DNA of 64,000 nt from an uncultured Alphaproteobacteria bacterium (lineage in GTDB: Bacteria > Pseudomonadota > Alphaproteobacteria > UBA6615), in NCBI GenBank assembly GCA_943787745.1, contig CALSNJ010000007.1:62001-126000 (forward strand), written 5' to 3'. Made by a program: the position numbers and the translations under genes. Below, piece after piece: positions 17,369-26,678 of this stretch. The notes under the pieces are model-generated. The model was not told where the DNA came from, ran no database searches, and was given only the letters and a program-made list of their open reading frames with translations. Positions within the stretch are counted from its first letter, which is position 1. The number at the start of each line of letters is the position of its first letter.

Positions 17369-19785
17369 GCCGATTGTTCCCACATTTCGCGCAAAGCTGT
17401 CTCGAATTGGCGTGCGAATGCTGCCGCGTCGCTCAGCGGCGAAGATTGCACACGGTTGCGCAATGTCTGGCGCAAGTCCTTGAGTCGCGCGGTGTCTGCT
17501 GCAAGCGTCTTTGCAATCTCGACAAACCCAGAAATGTCCGGAGCGACCAGTTCATCCAGACCAATGCGATGGAGCAAACTGGCGCTGACCCGGCTTGCGT
17601 GCCGGTCCCCGGTGCGCGTGATCACGGGCACCCCCATCCAAAGCGCTTCGCAAGTGGTTGTCGTGCCCGAATAGGGCCATGTATCGAGTGCGACATCGCA
17701 GCGTGCATAGGCTGCAAGATGATCGGCCGGGTCGGCAAACCAGCCTGCCACTTCAATCCGATCGCTGTTGATGCCCAGTGCGTTGAAGTCATGAAGACAT
17801 CTGGTCCGTGTCCCGGGATCGGCCAGCGCATTGGCTTTCAGGTAAAGCCGGGAGTCCGGAATGGCGTTTAACACCTCCGACCAAGCCACAACCGTGTCTG
17901 AAGAAACCTTGGTCCAATTGTTGAAAGACCCGAAGGTCACGAACCCGTTCTGCAGGCAGGGCGGTGACGCAACCGCACCAGCATCGGCAGGGGCTTGGTA
18001 ACACAGGAAACCGTCCGGCATTCGGATGCGTGTCTCGGTATAGAATGCGTCGTCTGCGCCCACCGGGTCGGCAATGGGGTCCGTCAGGCGAAAATCCATA
18101 GCCTCGACCGCCGTGGTGTTGGGGTAGCCCAGCCATGTTGCCTGTACCGGCGCGCACCGGGCTGCAAAGGCCGCCATGCGGTTGCCTCGGGTGTGACCGG
18201 ACAGATCAATCAGGATGTCGATCGCATCATCCCGTATGCGTCGGGTGAGCGCGGCATCAGTCATACCCACGATATTTACCCAGTTGTCGGCGAGTTCGCG
18301 CAGGCGCCTGGTCGTCTCGTCGCTGCGTGCCACATTGGCGTAGCAGGTGATCTCGAACAGGTTCCGGTCGATGTTTTCGAGCAGGGGCGCAAGAAAGAAT
18401 GCGACCGAGTGTCGTCGGAAATCAGCGGATACGAATCCGATGCGTAGCGGCCGGTCCCGAGCGCGATCCCGTTCATCGCCTTCAAAGGGTTCAATGTCGA
18501 TTGCCGGTGCGGCGAACGTCTGATGTTGCGCAAAAACCCGGGCGGGTTCGAAGGCGCGGTAATTGTACATCATCAACAGGTTTGAGGCGGCCGTTGTGTT
18601 TTCTGCATCCTGATCGAGCACATGCAGAAATTCCTGCTCTGCCTTTTCGATCAATCCCTGTTTGAGAAAGCTGACTCCAAGATTATTGCGCGCAACGGCG
18701 TAGTCGGGGCGTTGGGCGAGTGCGTTTTCATAGAGATCTGTGGCTTCGCTGAGCCGTCCCTGGCCCTCGAGAACCCATCCGAGGTCGTTGAGGCCGGTCG
18801 GGTTCTCAGGTTCGAGGTCCAGGGCGTGTTCGAGAGTAGCTTGGGCTTCAGTCAGTCGGTTCTGCTCGCGTAACACCACGCCAAGCACACGCAGCGCATC
18901 AGCGCTGTCCTTGTCGTTCGACAGGACCATACGTGTCTGTTTCTCAGCTTCAGCGAATTGACCCGTGCAACGCAAAGCATTGGCAAGGTTGAGGTGAACG
19001 CCGGGGTCATCCGACCCGTGGGTGAGCGCCGTTTCAAAACACGCGATGGCCTCCCGGTAGCGTCCGTCTTCCAGGCACAGGTAGCCAAGATGCTCGTGCG
19101 CTTCGCGAAGGGTCGGCGCAAGCTTGAGTGCGCGCCGCAGGCAGGCTTCGGCCGCCGCGATGTCCCCCTGTTTCATCAGGATTGCACCCATATTGGAGTG
19201 TGTTCCGGCGAATTCCGGCGCGAGATCGGCGGCTTTTCTCAGGGCGTCGAGCGCGTCCTGGTCGCGTCCATTGTCGCTCAGCAAATTGCCAAGATTGTTC
19301 CAGGCACCTGCAAAATTCGGCTGGTGTTCAATCGCCGTCCGATAGGCTGATTCCGCCCCGTTCAGGTCACCCTGCGCCTTGAGAAGATTGCCAAGATTGT
19401 TGTGTGCATCATGCAGACTCGGCTGCAGTTCGATCGCGCGGCGAAGTGCATCTTCGGCGGCCTCAGCGCGCCCGAGTGTGACGAGAACCTGTCCGTAATT
19501 GGCCCGTATCTCGCCATGATCAGGCGCTATTTTCACGGCCCGCGCAAGGCGTTTGGCGCCGTCAGCGGGGCGCCCGATCTGGGCGAGCAGAATGCCGGAA
19601 AAATGAAGGGCATCTGGCTGATTGGGGTAAGCCGACAGCACCTTGTCGTAGAGCGGCCCGGCATCTTGCGGACGTCCTGCCTGATGATAGGCGAGCGCCT
19701 GCCGCAGCAATTTCTCGGCCTCGTCCGGGGGCAATTTGGGCGCGGTTCGGGGACCTGCCTGACTGCGGCGTTCCTTGCGATTCAT
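17365..19785 (-). CDS. TPR protein with O-GlcNAc transferase-like (GT41/SPINDLY-type) catalytic domain
   Basis: An 806-residue protein. Residues about 20-400 are a run of roughly ten tetratricopeptide repeats with canonical units (for example LHDAHNNLGNLLKAQGD and FAGAWNNLGNLLSDNGR). The rest is a GT41 catalytic domain. It contains RIGFVSADFRRHSVAFFL, with the conserved histidine; the HTRGNRMAAFAARCAPVQ segment; GSFNNWTKVSSD; and the nucleotide-sugar binding TWPYSGTTTTCEALWMGVPV plus GDRHASRVSASLL. Relatives transfer GlcNAc or fucose to Ser/Thr of proteins, flagellin in some bacteria. No signal peptide is visible, so a cytoplasmic role is likely. It is divergent from a sulfotransferase gene 89 bases away. 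Confidence 0.9.
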   Translation of the reverse strand: MNRKERRSQAGPRTAPKLPPDEAEKLLRQALAYHQAGRPQDAGPLYDKVLSAYPNQPDALHFSGILLAQIGRPADGAKRLARAVKIAPDHGEIRANYGQVLVTLGRAEAAEDALRRAIELQPSLHDAHNNLGNLLKAQGDLNGAESAYRTAIEHQPNFAGAWNNLGNLLSDNGRDQDALDALRKAADLAPEFAGTHSNMGAILMKQGDIAAAEACLRRALKLAPTLREAHEHLGYLCLEDGRYREAIACFETALTHGSDDPGVHLNLANALRCTGQFAEAEKQTRMVLSNDKDSADALRVLGVVLREQNRLTEAQATLEHALDLEPENPTGLNDLGWVLEGQGRLSEATDLYENALAQRPDYAVARNNLGVSFLKQGLIEKAEQEFLHVLDQDAENTTAASNLLMMYNYRAFEPARVFAQHQTFAAPAIDIEPFEGDERDRARDRPLRIGFVSADFRRHSVAFFLAPLLENIDRNLFEITCYANVARSDETTRRLRELADNWVNIVGMTDAALTRRIRDDAIDILIDLSGHTRGNRMAAFAARCAPVQATWLGYPNTTAVEAMDFRLTDPIADPVGADDAFYTETRIRMPDGFLCYQAPADAGAVASPPCLQNGFVTFGSFNNWTKVSSDTVVAWSEVLNAIPDSRLYLKANALADPGTRTRCLHDFNALGINSDRIEVAGWFADPADHLAAYARCDVALDTWPYSGTTTTCEALWMGVPVITRTGDRHASRVSASLLHRIGLDELVAPDISGFVEIAKTLAADTARLKDLRQTLRNRVQSSPLSDAAAFARQFETALREMWEQSA

Positions 19786-19874
19786 GACTCGGCTGGGCTA
19801 ATCAGGTTGCACCGCTTTTCAACCGGCGGCGTTTGCACAGTCTACCGGGCGCGCCGCCAGCTTGGCCAACCGAA

Positions 19875-20654
19875 ATGACTGAATCACGAATTATCTGGAT
19901 CGCCTCCTATCCCAAGTCCGGGAACACCTGGGTGCGCTTCCTTCTGGCCAATATGCTGTTTGGTCATGTGAAAACCTCCGCTGATATCGAGGCCATGGTG
20001 CCCGATGTTCATCGCGCTGATGAAATCAAGGCGCAATATCATGTCGGTGGCACAGTATTTCTGAAGACCCATTGGGCCCTGCAAGACAAAATGCCCCAGC
20101 GCGAGAAGACGGCGGCAGCGATCCACATTGTACGGCACCCGCTCGATGTTCTGCGCTCCCACATTGACTATATGGGGCTGGCCGAGGACGACGCCAAACG
20201 TGGATTGTTCATCGATGCCTTTGTTGCCTCGGGCGGGGCGCCCGCCTGGCAGAAGCGTGGCTATGGCAGTTGGATATCAAATCTCCATAGCTGGTACGGC
20301 GCACGGCAAAGTTTTCCGATGCTGAATATGAAGTACGAGGATGTGAAGGCCGACCCGGCGGCTGCAGTTCAACGGATCGCAACCTTCTTTCAGCTTGAAC
20401 CCGATGCCTCGGAGGTCATGCGCATTGTGGATGCCTCATCCTTCGAGCGGATGCGTGAACTTGAAGTGGCCGAGATTCAGTCGGGTGCAGAGGGCTTCTT
20501 TCAGACAGAGCGCGGGCACTCAAATGACCCCAATTTCCGGTTCATGCGTGCCGGGTCAATTGGCGGCTACCGGGATTTCATGTCGGGACCACAGTTGGCC
20601 GCAGCCAAAGACCGGTTTGGCGAGATCGCGGAGCAACTCGGATATGAACTTTAG
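19875..20654 (+). CDS. PAPS-dependent sulfotransferase family protein
   Basis: A 259-residue cytosolic-type sulfotransferase. The ATG at 19875 (MTESRIIW) puts the 5'-phosphosulfate loop [13 protein letters not shown] at residues 12-24, as expected. The 3'-phosphate segment is [17 protein letters not shown]-terminal GxxGxYRDFMS-like loop (GSIGGYRDF) is also present. Such enzymes move sulfate from PAPS to a hydroxyl or amine on a small molecule, sugar or lipid; acceptor unknown. It converges on purD with a four-base overlap of the two ends and shares a short divergent promoter region with the GT41 gene. Confidence 0.85.
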   Translation: MTESRIIWIASYPKSGNTWVRFLLANMLFGHVKTSADIEAMVPDVHRADEIKAQYHVGGTVFLKTHWALQDKMPQREKTAAAIHIVRHPLDVLRSHIDYMGLAEDDAKRGLFIDAFVASGGAPAWQKRGYGSWISNLHSWYGARQSFPMLNMKYEDVKADPAAAVQRIATFFQLEPDASEVMRIVDASSFERMRELEVAEIQSGAEGFFQTERGHSNDPNFRFMRAGSIGGYRDFMSGPQLAAAKDRFGEIAEQLGYEL

Positions 20655-21919
20655 CGGTTGATCGCCCGCCACCCGATGTCGCGGCGGCAGAACCCATCCG
20701 GCCAGTCGATGGCATCGACGGCCTTGTAGGCATTCTGCTGGGCCTCTGCGATCGTGGGGGCATAGGCCGTCACGTTGAGGACGCGTCCGCCTGTGGCGAG
20801 AATTTTATCACCCTCGGCTTTTGTGCCTGCATGAAACACCATGGCACCGGTTTCTGCGACTGTGTCGAGACCTTTGATTTCGGTACCTTTTTCGTAGCTG
20901 CCGGGATATCCGTTCGCCGCCAGAACCACGGTCAATGCGGTATCATCCATCCAGCGCAGATCGAAGCTTTCGAGCATGCCATCGCAGGACGCGACCAATG
21001 CGGGCACGATATCCGAACGCAAACGCATCATCAGGACCTGGCATTCCGGGTCACCGAAGCGAACATTGTATTCCAGCAGCTTCGGCCCGTCCTTGGTGAG
21101 CATCAGTCCGGCATAGAGCACACCCGTATAGGGACAACCATCCGCCGCCATGCCGCGCACGGTCGGCATGATGATGTTTTCCATGACTTCAGCTTCGAGT
21201 TCTTCGGTCAGGGACGGCGCAGGTGAATAGGCACCCATGCCGCCTGTATTTGGACCGGTGTCACCTTCACCCACTGCCTTGTGGTCCTGTGCTCCGGCAA
21301 GTGGGAGCGCATGGGTGCCGTCCACAAGGGCAAAGAAGGACAGTTCTTCGCCATCCAGGAATTCCTCAATGACCAGTTCAGCACCTGCATCCCCGAAAGC
21401 ATTGTCGGTCATGGCTTGATCGACGGCGGAAAGCGCTTCGTCGACGGTTTGTGCAACTGTGACGCCTTTGCCGGCCGCAAGCCCGTCAGCTTTCACCACA
21501 ATCGGTGCGCCCTGTTCGCGGATATAGGCCTTTGCGGCCTCGGCATCGGTGAACCGGCCATAGGCGGCGGACGCGATCCCGTGGCGTGCACAGAGGTCTT
21601 TCATGAAGCCTTTGGAGCCTTCGAGCATGGCGGCATTGGCTCGGGGGCCGAAGGCGCGCATGTTTTCGGCTTCCAGTCGATCTACAAGACCCAGCACCAG
21701 CGGTCCTTCCGGGCCGACAACCACCAGATCGATATCCTTATCTTTGGCAAACGCGACGAGTCCATCGACGTCATCCGCGCCAATCGCGACACATTCGGCG
21801 TCCTGCGCGATTCCGGCATTTCCCGGCGCGCAATAGAGCTTGTCACAGAGTGGCGACCCGGCGATCGCCCAGCATAATGCGTGTTCGCGGCCACCGCCGC
21901 CGACGACCAGAATGCGCAT
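20651..21919 (-). CDS. purD: Phosphoribosylamine-glycine ligase
   Basis: A 422-residue ATP-grasp enzyme that joins phosphoribosylamine and glycine in purine synthesis. The N-terminus [15 protein letters not shown] is diagnostic. It is followed by [14 protein letters not shown], the ATP-grasp glycine-rich segment [13 protein letters not shown], and the metal-binding [16 protein letters not shown]. Length is standard. It is transcribed away from xseA, the start codons being 97 bases apart. Confidence 0.97.
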   Translation of the reverse strand: MRILVVGGGGREHALCWAIAGSPLCDKLYCAPGNAGIAQDAECVAIGADDVDGLVAFAKDKDIDLVVVGPEGPLVLGLVDRLEAENMRAFGPRANAAMLEGSKGFMKDLCARHGIASAAYGRFTDAEAAKAYIREQGAPIVVKADGLAAGKGVTVAQTVDEALSAVDQAMTDNAFGDAGAELVIEEFLDGEELSFFALVDGTHALPLAGAQDHKAVGEGDTGPNTGGMGAYSPAPSLTEELEAEVMENIIMPTVRGMAADGCPYTGVLYAGLMLTKDGPKLLEYNVRFGDPECQVLMMRLRSDIVPALVASCDGMLESFDLRWMDDTALTVVLAANGYPGSYEKGTEIKGLDTVAETGAMVFHAGTKAEGDKILATGGRVLNVTAYAPTIAEAQQNAYKAVDAIDWPDGFCRRDIGWRAINR

Positions 21920-22016
21920 ATTGAAAAGTCCTTCGCTGGGTCCTTCGTTTCCGGGCCGGCACTTTGTATCATGCTTGCGATTCGATGAACCAGACAGCCT
22001 GCGATACCATTAGACC

Positions 22017-23579
22017 ATGACCGACAATTTGCATGACGATCTTCTGAGCGACCCGGTGGGCGACAACCAGCCACCGGTGGTTTCTGTCTCGGAACTGAGC
22101 GGCGACGTCAAACGCACGGTCGAAGACAAATTTGCATATGTCCGTGTACGGGGCGAAGTCTCCGGCTTCAAACGTGCCGCCTCCGGCCATCTTTATATGG
22201 CCCTCAAAGATGCGGACGCCGTGATCGATGCGGTCTGCTGGAAAGGCACGGCGGGCAAGCTGGACATGCAGCCCGAGGACGGACTGGAAGTGATCGCGAC
22301 AGGTCGCATCACGACTTACGCGGCGCGTTCCAAATACCAGCTGGTCATAGACCGGATTGAGGTGGCCGGGGAGGGCGCGCTCCTCAAGATGATTGAGGAG
22401 CGGCGCAAGCGTCTGGCCGCAGAAGGTCTGTTCGACGCTGACCGAAAGCGGCAGATCCCGTTTCTGCCCGAGGTGATCGGCGTGGTGACATCGCCGACGG
22501 GCGCGGTGATTCGGGATATCCTGCATCGCCTCGAAGATCGTTTTCCACGTCATGTGTTGCTCTGGCCAGTGGTCGTGCAGGGCACAACGGCAGCCGCGCA
22601 GGTGACAGCAGCCATTGAGGGCTTCAACCGGATCGCCCCGGGTGGCGCGGTGCCGCGACCTGATCTGCTCATTGTTGCGCGCGGCGGCGGTTCACTTGAG
22701 GACCTGATGGCGTTCAACGAGGAAAACGTCGTCCGGGCGGCTGCGGGGAGTGATATCCCGCTGATCTCTGCCGTCGGCCATGAGACCGACACGACGCTCA
22801 TCGATTTTGCATCCGACCGTCGTGCGCCCACACCGACGGCGGCGGCGGAAATGGCGGTGCCGGTTCGCGCGGACCTGATCGCACAAGTGTCCGAGGATGA
22901 AGCACGGCTGACTGGGGGCATGACGCGTTTGTTGCGGGGGCGATCTCAGGAGGTAACAGCGTTGGGGCGAGGCTTGCCTGCTCCGCGCCGAATTCTGGAA
23001 ACAGCGATGCAGCGTGTTGATGACTGGGCCGAACGACTTGGTCCGGGGCTTGTCCGCATGTTGCAGACGAAGCGCGAAGCGGTGGCCAATCAGGGCCACC
23101 AGCTCGTCAAACCGGATCAGTATGTGGACTCCAAACGTCGTCAACTCGACACGCTGGTCGCGCAATTGTCTTCGGCAAAGGCGGGCAGCGAAGCTGGAAT
23201 CAAACGGGACCTGCGGGACGTTGGTTCGTTTGCCGGTCGACTTGCGCAGGCGCAACTGAGATTGCGCACCACTGCCGCTCAGCAGCTCGAATCACTGGCT
23301 GGTTTGCTGGAAAGCTATTCCTATAAGGGTGTTCTCGATCGCGGATTTGTTTTGGTGCGGGACGCCGCGGGGGCGCCGGTGTTGTCTGCCGAGGCCTTGT
23401 CACCTGGCGATGGCATCGCGCTGACGTTTCGCGATGACGGGCAGGTCGGTGCAACGGTCGAGAATGTTGGGACCGGAGAAGGCTCCCCCAGACCTGCCGC
23501 AAAGAGGCCGGTCCGGGCAAAACCGAAGAAGAAGCCCATATCCGATGGTGATGATGATCCGCAGGGGTCACTGCTTTGA
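22017..23579 (+). CDS. xseA: Exodeoxyribonuclease VII large subunit
   Basis: A 520-residue nuclease subunit that degrades single-stranded DNA with XseB. It has an N-terminal OB-fold (YVRVRGEVSGFKRAASGHLY near residues 40-60) and the catalytic-region segments GVVTSPTGAVIRDI, LIVARGGGSLEDLMAFNEE and ISAVGHETDTTLIDF. A long coiled-coil middle (about 290-420) follows, then a basic tail (AKRPVRAKPKKKP). The small subunit gene xseB is not in the window. The stop overlaps the TTG start of the next gene. Confidence 0.95.
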   Translation: MTDNLHDDLLSDPVGDNQPPVVSVSELSGDVKRTVEDKFAYVRVRGEVSGFKRAASGHLYMALKDADAVIDAVCWKGTAGKLDMQPEDGLEVIATGRITTYAARSKYQLVIDRIEVAGEGALLKMIEERRKRLAAEGLFDADRKRQIPFLPEVIGVVTSPTGAVIRDILHRLEDRFPRHVLLWPVVVQGTTAAAQVTAAIEGFNRIAPGGAVPRPDLLIVARGGGSLEDLMAFNEENVVRAAAGSDIPLISAVGHETDTTLIDFASDRRAPTPTAAAEMAVPVRADLIAQVSEDEARLTGGMTRLLRGRSQEVTALGRGLPAPRRILETAMQRVDDWAERLGPGLVRMLQTKREAVANQGHQLVKPDQYVDSKRRQLDTLVAQLSSAKAGSEAGIKRDLRDVGSFAGRLAQAQLRLRTTAAQQLESLAGLLESYSYKGVLDRGFVLVRDAAGAPVLSAEALSPGDGIALTFRDDGQVGATVENVGTGEGSPRPAAKRPVRAKPKKKPISDGDDDPQGSLL

Positions 23580-24397
23580 GACAGTTTTGTCTGGCGTTTC
23601 TTTTGACGATGCTCGCAACGGTTCCGGTGCAGGCGCTGGACCTTGATGGTCCGCTGGTTCAGGGCGCATTGCGGATTGGAACGGTTGAGGCCGGCACATC
23701 GGTGATCGTAGATGAAACAGCCGTTCGGGTGTCGCCCCGGACAGGAAAATTTGTTTTCGGAGTTGGCCGTGATCGGACCAAACCGATTCGGATTGTTGTT
23801 TCAGGGACCGATGGCGTTTCGGAAGCCTTCATGCTGGCTGTCACTGTGCGCAAATTCGATATTGAACGGATTGACGGTTTGCCACCGCGCAAGGTTTCGC
23901 CAAACACCGCGGATATGGATCGGATTCGCCGAGAAGGTCGGCTGATCTCGGCGGCACGCGCCCGGGATTCCGAACTGACACATGCATTGGCCGGGTTCCG
24001 TTGGCCGATGACGGGGCGGATCAGCGGTCGTTATGGGAACCAGCGGATTCTCAATGGAAAACCGCGCCGGGCGCATCTGGGGGTTGATATTGCCGCGCCA
24101 ACCGGCACCCCTGTCGGGGCCTCCGCGGCGGGTGTTGTGTCGCTGGCAGAGCCGGATATGTTTTTTACCGGAGGAACGGTCGCGATAGATCACGGCCATG
24201 GGGTCACTTCGATCTATTCCCATTTGGCGAGTATCGCGGTTCCGGTCGGGAAACAGGTTGATGTGGGAGAGATGATTGGGACCGTGGGTTCGACGGGGCG
24301 TTCGACCGGTCCGCATCTCGACTGGCGGATCAACTGGTTTGATCTTCGCCTTGACCCCGAACTGATTGCCGGGCCGATGCCGGTGCGGGGAAACTAG
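23576..24397 (+). CDS. M23-family (LytM) murein peptidase-like protein
   Basis: A 273-residue exported protein with a TTG start overlapping the xseA stop (TTGA) and AGGGG upstream. Residues 1-20 form a signal peptide (RQFCLAFLLTMLATVPVQA). The C-terminal LytM domain shows the zinc-binding His and Asp in RRAHLGVDIAAPTGTPV and the HGHGVTSIYSHL-like segment DHGHGVTSIYSHLA; the GRSTGPHLDWRINW strand completes the site. All usual metal-site residues look present, so it may be an active cell-wall endopeptidase rather than an EnvC/NlpD-type activator. Coupling with xseA has been seen in other alphaproteobacteria, but the functional link is unclear. Confidence 0.88.
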   Translation: MRQFCLAFLLTMLATVPVQALDLDGPLVQGALRIGTVEAGTSVIVDETAVRVSPRTGKFVFGVGRDRTKPIRIVVSGTDGVSEAFMLAVTVRKFDIERIDGLPPRKVSPNTADMDRIRREGRLISAARARDSELTHALAGFRWPMTGRISGRYGNQRILNGKPRRAHLGVDIAAPTGTPVGASAAGVVSLAEPDMFFTGGTVAIDHGHGVTSIYSHLASIAVPVGKQVDVGEMIGTVGSTGRSTGPHLDWRINWFDLRLDPELIAGPMPVRGN

Positions 24398-25359
24398 GCG
24401 AGTCTGTTTTTCAGGAATGTTGTGACGGCTGCAGGGTCGTCCCATTCGAGGGTTACCGAGACGGTTTGCACCATCTCCCGTGCATCGGCAGGTAAGCGGA
24501 CGAGGTCCTTGTCCGTGGTCACCGGGATTGCTTGCAGTGCCGCTGCTTCTTCGCAAAGCGCCATAATTTGCTCGGGTCGATAAGGCCTGTGATCCGCAAA
24601 GGCGTGTTGACCGACAATCTCGCAGCCGATTTCTGTGAGCGTGTCGAAGAATTTTTGCGGCCGCCCGATTCCGGCGAAGGCCAAAACCCTCTGTCCTGAG
24701 AGAGTTTGTGCCTCGGGACCGGGTACAAGGCGGGCTTTTAAGATTGGTGTGCCGTTGTGGATTTGTGCCGTTGCATTGGTCTTGTCGTCGCCGACCAAAA
24801 CAATCGCATCCGCACGCAAAAGGCCGTTTCGGACGGTTTCTCGCAATGGACCGGCGGGCATCACGCGACCATTGCCGAAACCGGTTGCGCCGTCGACGAC
24901 CAGAAGCGCGATGTTCTTGGCGAGAGACGGGTTCTGAAAGCCGTCATCCATGATCACAATTTTGGCGCCACCCGTCTCGGCGGCGCGGGCGCCTTTTGGT
25001 CGATCTCGTGAAACCCATGTCGGTGCGGCGTGTGCAAGCAGCAGCGCTTCGTCGCCGACATCACGTGCGGTGTGATGGCTGGGGTCGACACGCAGTGGCC
25101 CGGTCTCCCTGCCGCCATAGCCGCGTGTCAGGAAGGCAATATCGTCTGTCCTCAGTATCTCAGCGAGCGCAAGTGCCACAGGGGTTTTTCCGGCACCACC
25201 GGCAACCAGATTGCCGACGCAGATGATTTTTGCATCGACCGTTTGGCTGGTGCGTGCCGCGCGGCTGATGCGTCCTGCAAGATCGTAGAGCGCTGCCGCC
25301 GGAGTCAGCAGGGAAGCCGATGTTGTGCCCTTCCGGAACCAGAATTCGGGCGCCTTCAT
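24394..25359 (-). CDS. lpxK: Tetraacyldisaccharide 4'-kinase
   Basis: A 321-residue inner-membrane-associated kinase that phosphorylates the lipid A disaccharide at the 4' position. The N-terminus MKAPEFWFRKG and the P-loop GNLVAGGAGKTPVALAL (Walker A about residues 53-60) are family hallmarks, followed by LTRGYGG, the VGDEALLLA segment and IMDDGFQNPSL. Length is normal. The start overlaps the waaA stop (ATGA), giving an msbA-waaA-lpxK lipid A/Kdo operon on the minus strand. Its end overlaps the convergent M23 gene by four bases. Confidence 0.96.
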   Translation of the reverse strand: MKAPEFWFRKGTTSASLLTPAAALYDLAGRISRAARTSQTVDAKIICVGNLVAGGAGKTPVALALAEILRTDDIAFLTRGYGGRETGPLRVDPSHHTARDVGDEALLLAHAAPTWVSRDRPKGARAAETGGAKIVIMDDGFQNPSLAKNIALLVVDGATGFGNGRVMPAGPLRETVRNGLLRADAIVLVGDDKTNATAQIHNGTPILKARLVPGPEAQTLSGQRVLAFAGIGRPQKFFDTLTEIGCEIVGQHAFADHRPYRPEQIMALCEEAAALQAIPVTTDKDLVRLPADAREMVQTVSVTLEWDDPAAVTTFLKNRLA

Positions 25360-26678
25360 GTCTGGCCTGCCACGGCTTTTGCAAGAAGCGGCTGCAGGCG
25401 TTGCATGGTTGTGTCCAGAACGGCCTGATTTCGCGACGCTGCGGCTTCGGCGGCCTGGTTCATGGTCTCAAGTTTTTCCCGGTTCCCCAGAAGTTCGGCC
25501 ACGGCCAGGGTCAATTCCTCCCGGTTGGCGACCTCCCGGCTTGCACCCGCGGCACCGAGATCACTTGTGATGGACTGGAAGTTATCGACATGGGGCCCAT
25601 GTAGAACAGCACAGCCCAGTTGCGCGGCTTCGAGCATGTTCTGGCCGCCATGGGGGATCAATGATCCGCCGACAAAGGCGAGCGGGCTGACCCGATAGAG
25701 CTGGCCGAGCAGTCCCGTGGCGTCCACAAGATAGATATCGGTGTCTGCGGTGATTTTGTCTCCGCGGGAATGCCGGGCAACGATCAGGCCGCTGCGCTTG
25801 AGAGATTGCTCTACTTCGTCTCTACGCTGGGGATGGCGTGGTGCCAGCAGGGTCAGGAGGCCCGGCAGTCGGTCTGCAAGCGCGCTGTGTACCTCACCAG
25901 CGATATCTTCCTCTGTCCTGTGCGTGCTTGCAGCAAGCCACACCGGGCGCTCCCCGATTGCTTCCTGAAGGATGATCAATTCGGCGGCGGTCGCGGGTAA
26001 TGGGGCCGCGGCAAGTTTGAGATTTCCGGTTACAGACACATGCGGGGCGCCGAGGTCCCGCAGGCGTTCTGCGATGGATTCATCCTGTGCGAGAATGGTA
26101 TCGAAGGCCGAGAGCAGTTCGCGCGCCAGCGCCGGCGCGCGGTGCCAACCCTTATGGGATTTTGCGGACATTCGCGCGTTGATCAGGGCGAGTGGAATGT
26201 TGCGACGATGCGATTCAAGAACGAGGTTGGGCCAGAGTTCGGACTCAACCCATAAGCCTGCGCCGGGCTTCCAGTAGTCGAGAAATTGCCGGACCCACCC
26301 GATCCGGTCGACGGGTACATATTGATGGATCGCGCGCTGCGGAAGCCGGTCACTCATCATCTGGGCAGAGGTGACCGTGCCTGTCGTCATCAGGATGTTC
26401 AGGTCTGGGGTGGTCCGGAGAATACGGTCGATCAAGGCGAGAACAGACTGTGCTTCACCAATGCTGGCGGCATGAATCCAGACCAACGGTCCGCGTGGCC
26501 GCTCTATGGAAGGAATGCCGCGCCGTTCATCGACGCGGTTCGGTTCTTCCTTGCCGCGCATCGTGCGTTGCTGGATCAGCAATTCGATAAACGGGAGGGC
26601 AACGGTTGTCGTCGCGCGGTAGAGGGCGGCAGACAGAGTGTGTCCGCGAGACGTCATTCTGGGGTTAGCCGCACTCAT
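25356..26678 (-). CDS. waaA: 3-deoxy-D-manno-octulosonic acid (Kdo) transferase
   Basis: A 440-residue GT30 enzyme that adds Kdo to lipid IVA from CMP-Kdo at the inner membrane. It has an N-terminal hydrophobic stretch, then WIHAASIGEAQSVLALI near residue 70, TTGTVTSAQMM, VDRIGWVRQFLDYWKPG, WVESELWPNL, and the C-terminal donor-site segments GGSLIPHGGQNMLEAAQLG and HGPHVDNF. Overlaps of four bases with both lpxK and msbA show a tight operon. Whether it adds one or two Kdo units cannot be told from sequence. Confidence 0.95.
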   Translation of the reverse strand: MSAANPRMTSRGHTLSAALYRATTTVALPFIELLIQQRTMRGKEEPNRVDERRGIPSIERPRGPLVWIHAASIGEAQSVLALIDRILRTTPDLNILMTTGTVTSAQMMSDRLPQRAIHQYVPVDRIGWVRQFLDYWKPGAGLWVESELWPNLVLESHRRNIPLALINARMSAKSHKGWHRAPALARELLSAFDTILAQDESIAERLRDLGAPHVSVTGNLKLAAAPLPATAAELIILQEAIGERPVWLAASTHRTEEDIAGEVHSALADRLPGLLTLLAPRHPQRRDEVEQSLKRSGLIVARHSRGDKITADTDIYLVDATGLLGQLYRVSPLAFVGGSLIPHGGQNMLEAAQLGCAVLHGPHVDNFQSITSDLGAAGASREVANREELTLAVAELLGNREKLETMNQAAEAAASRNQAVLDTTMQRLQPLLAKAVAGQT

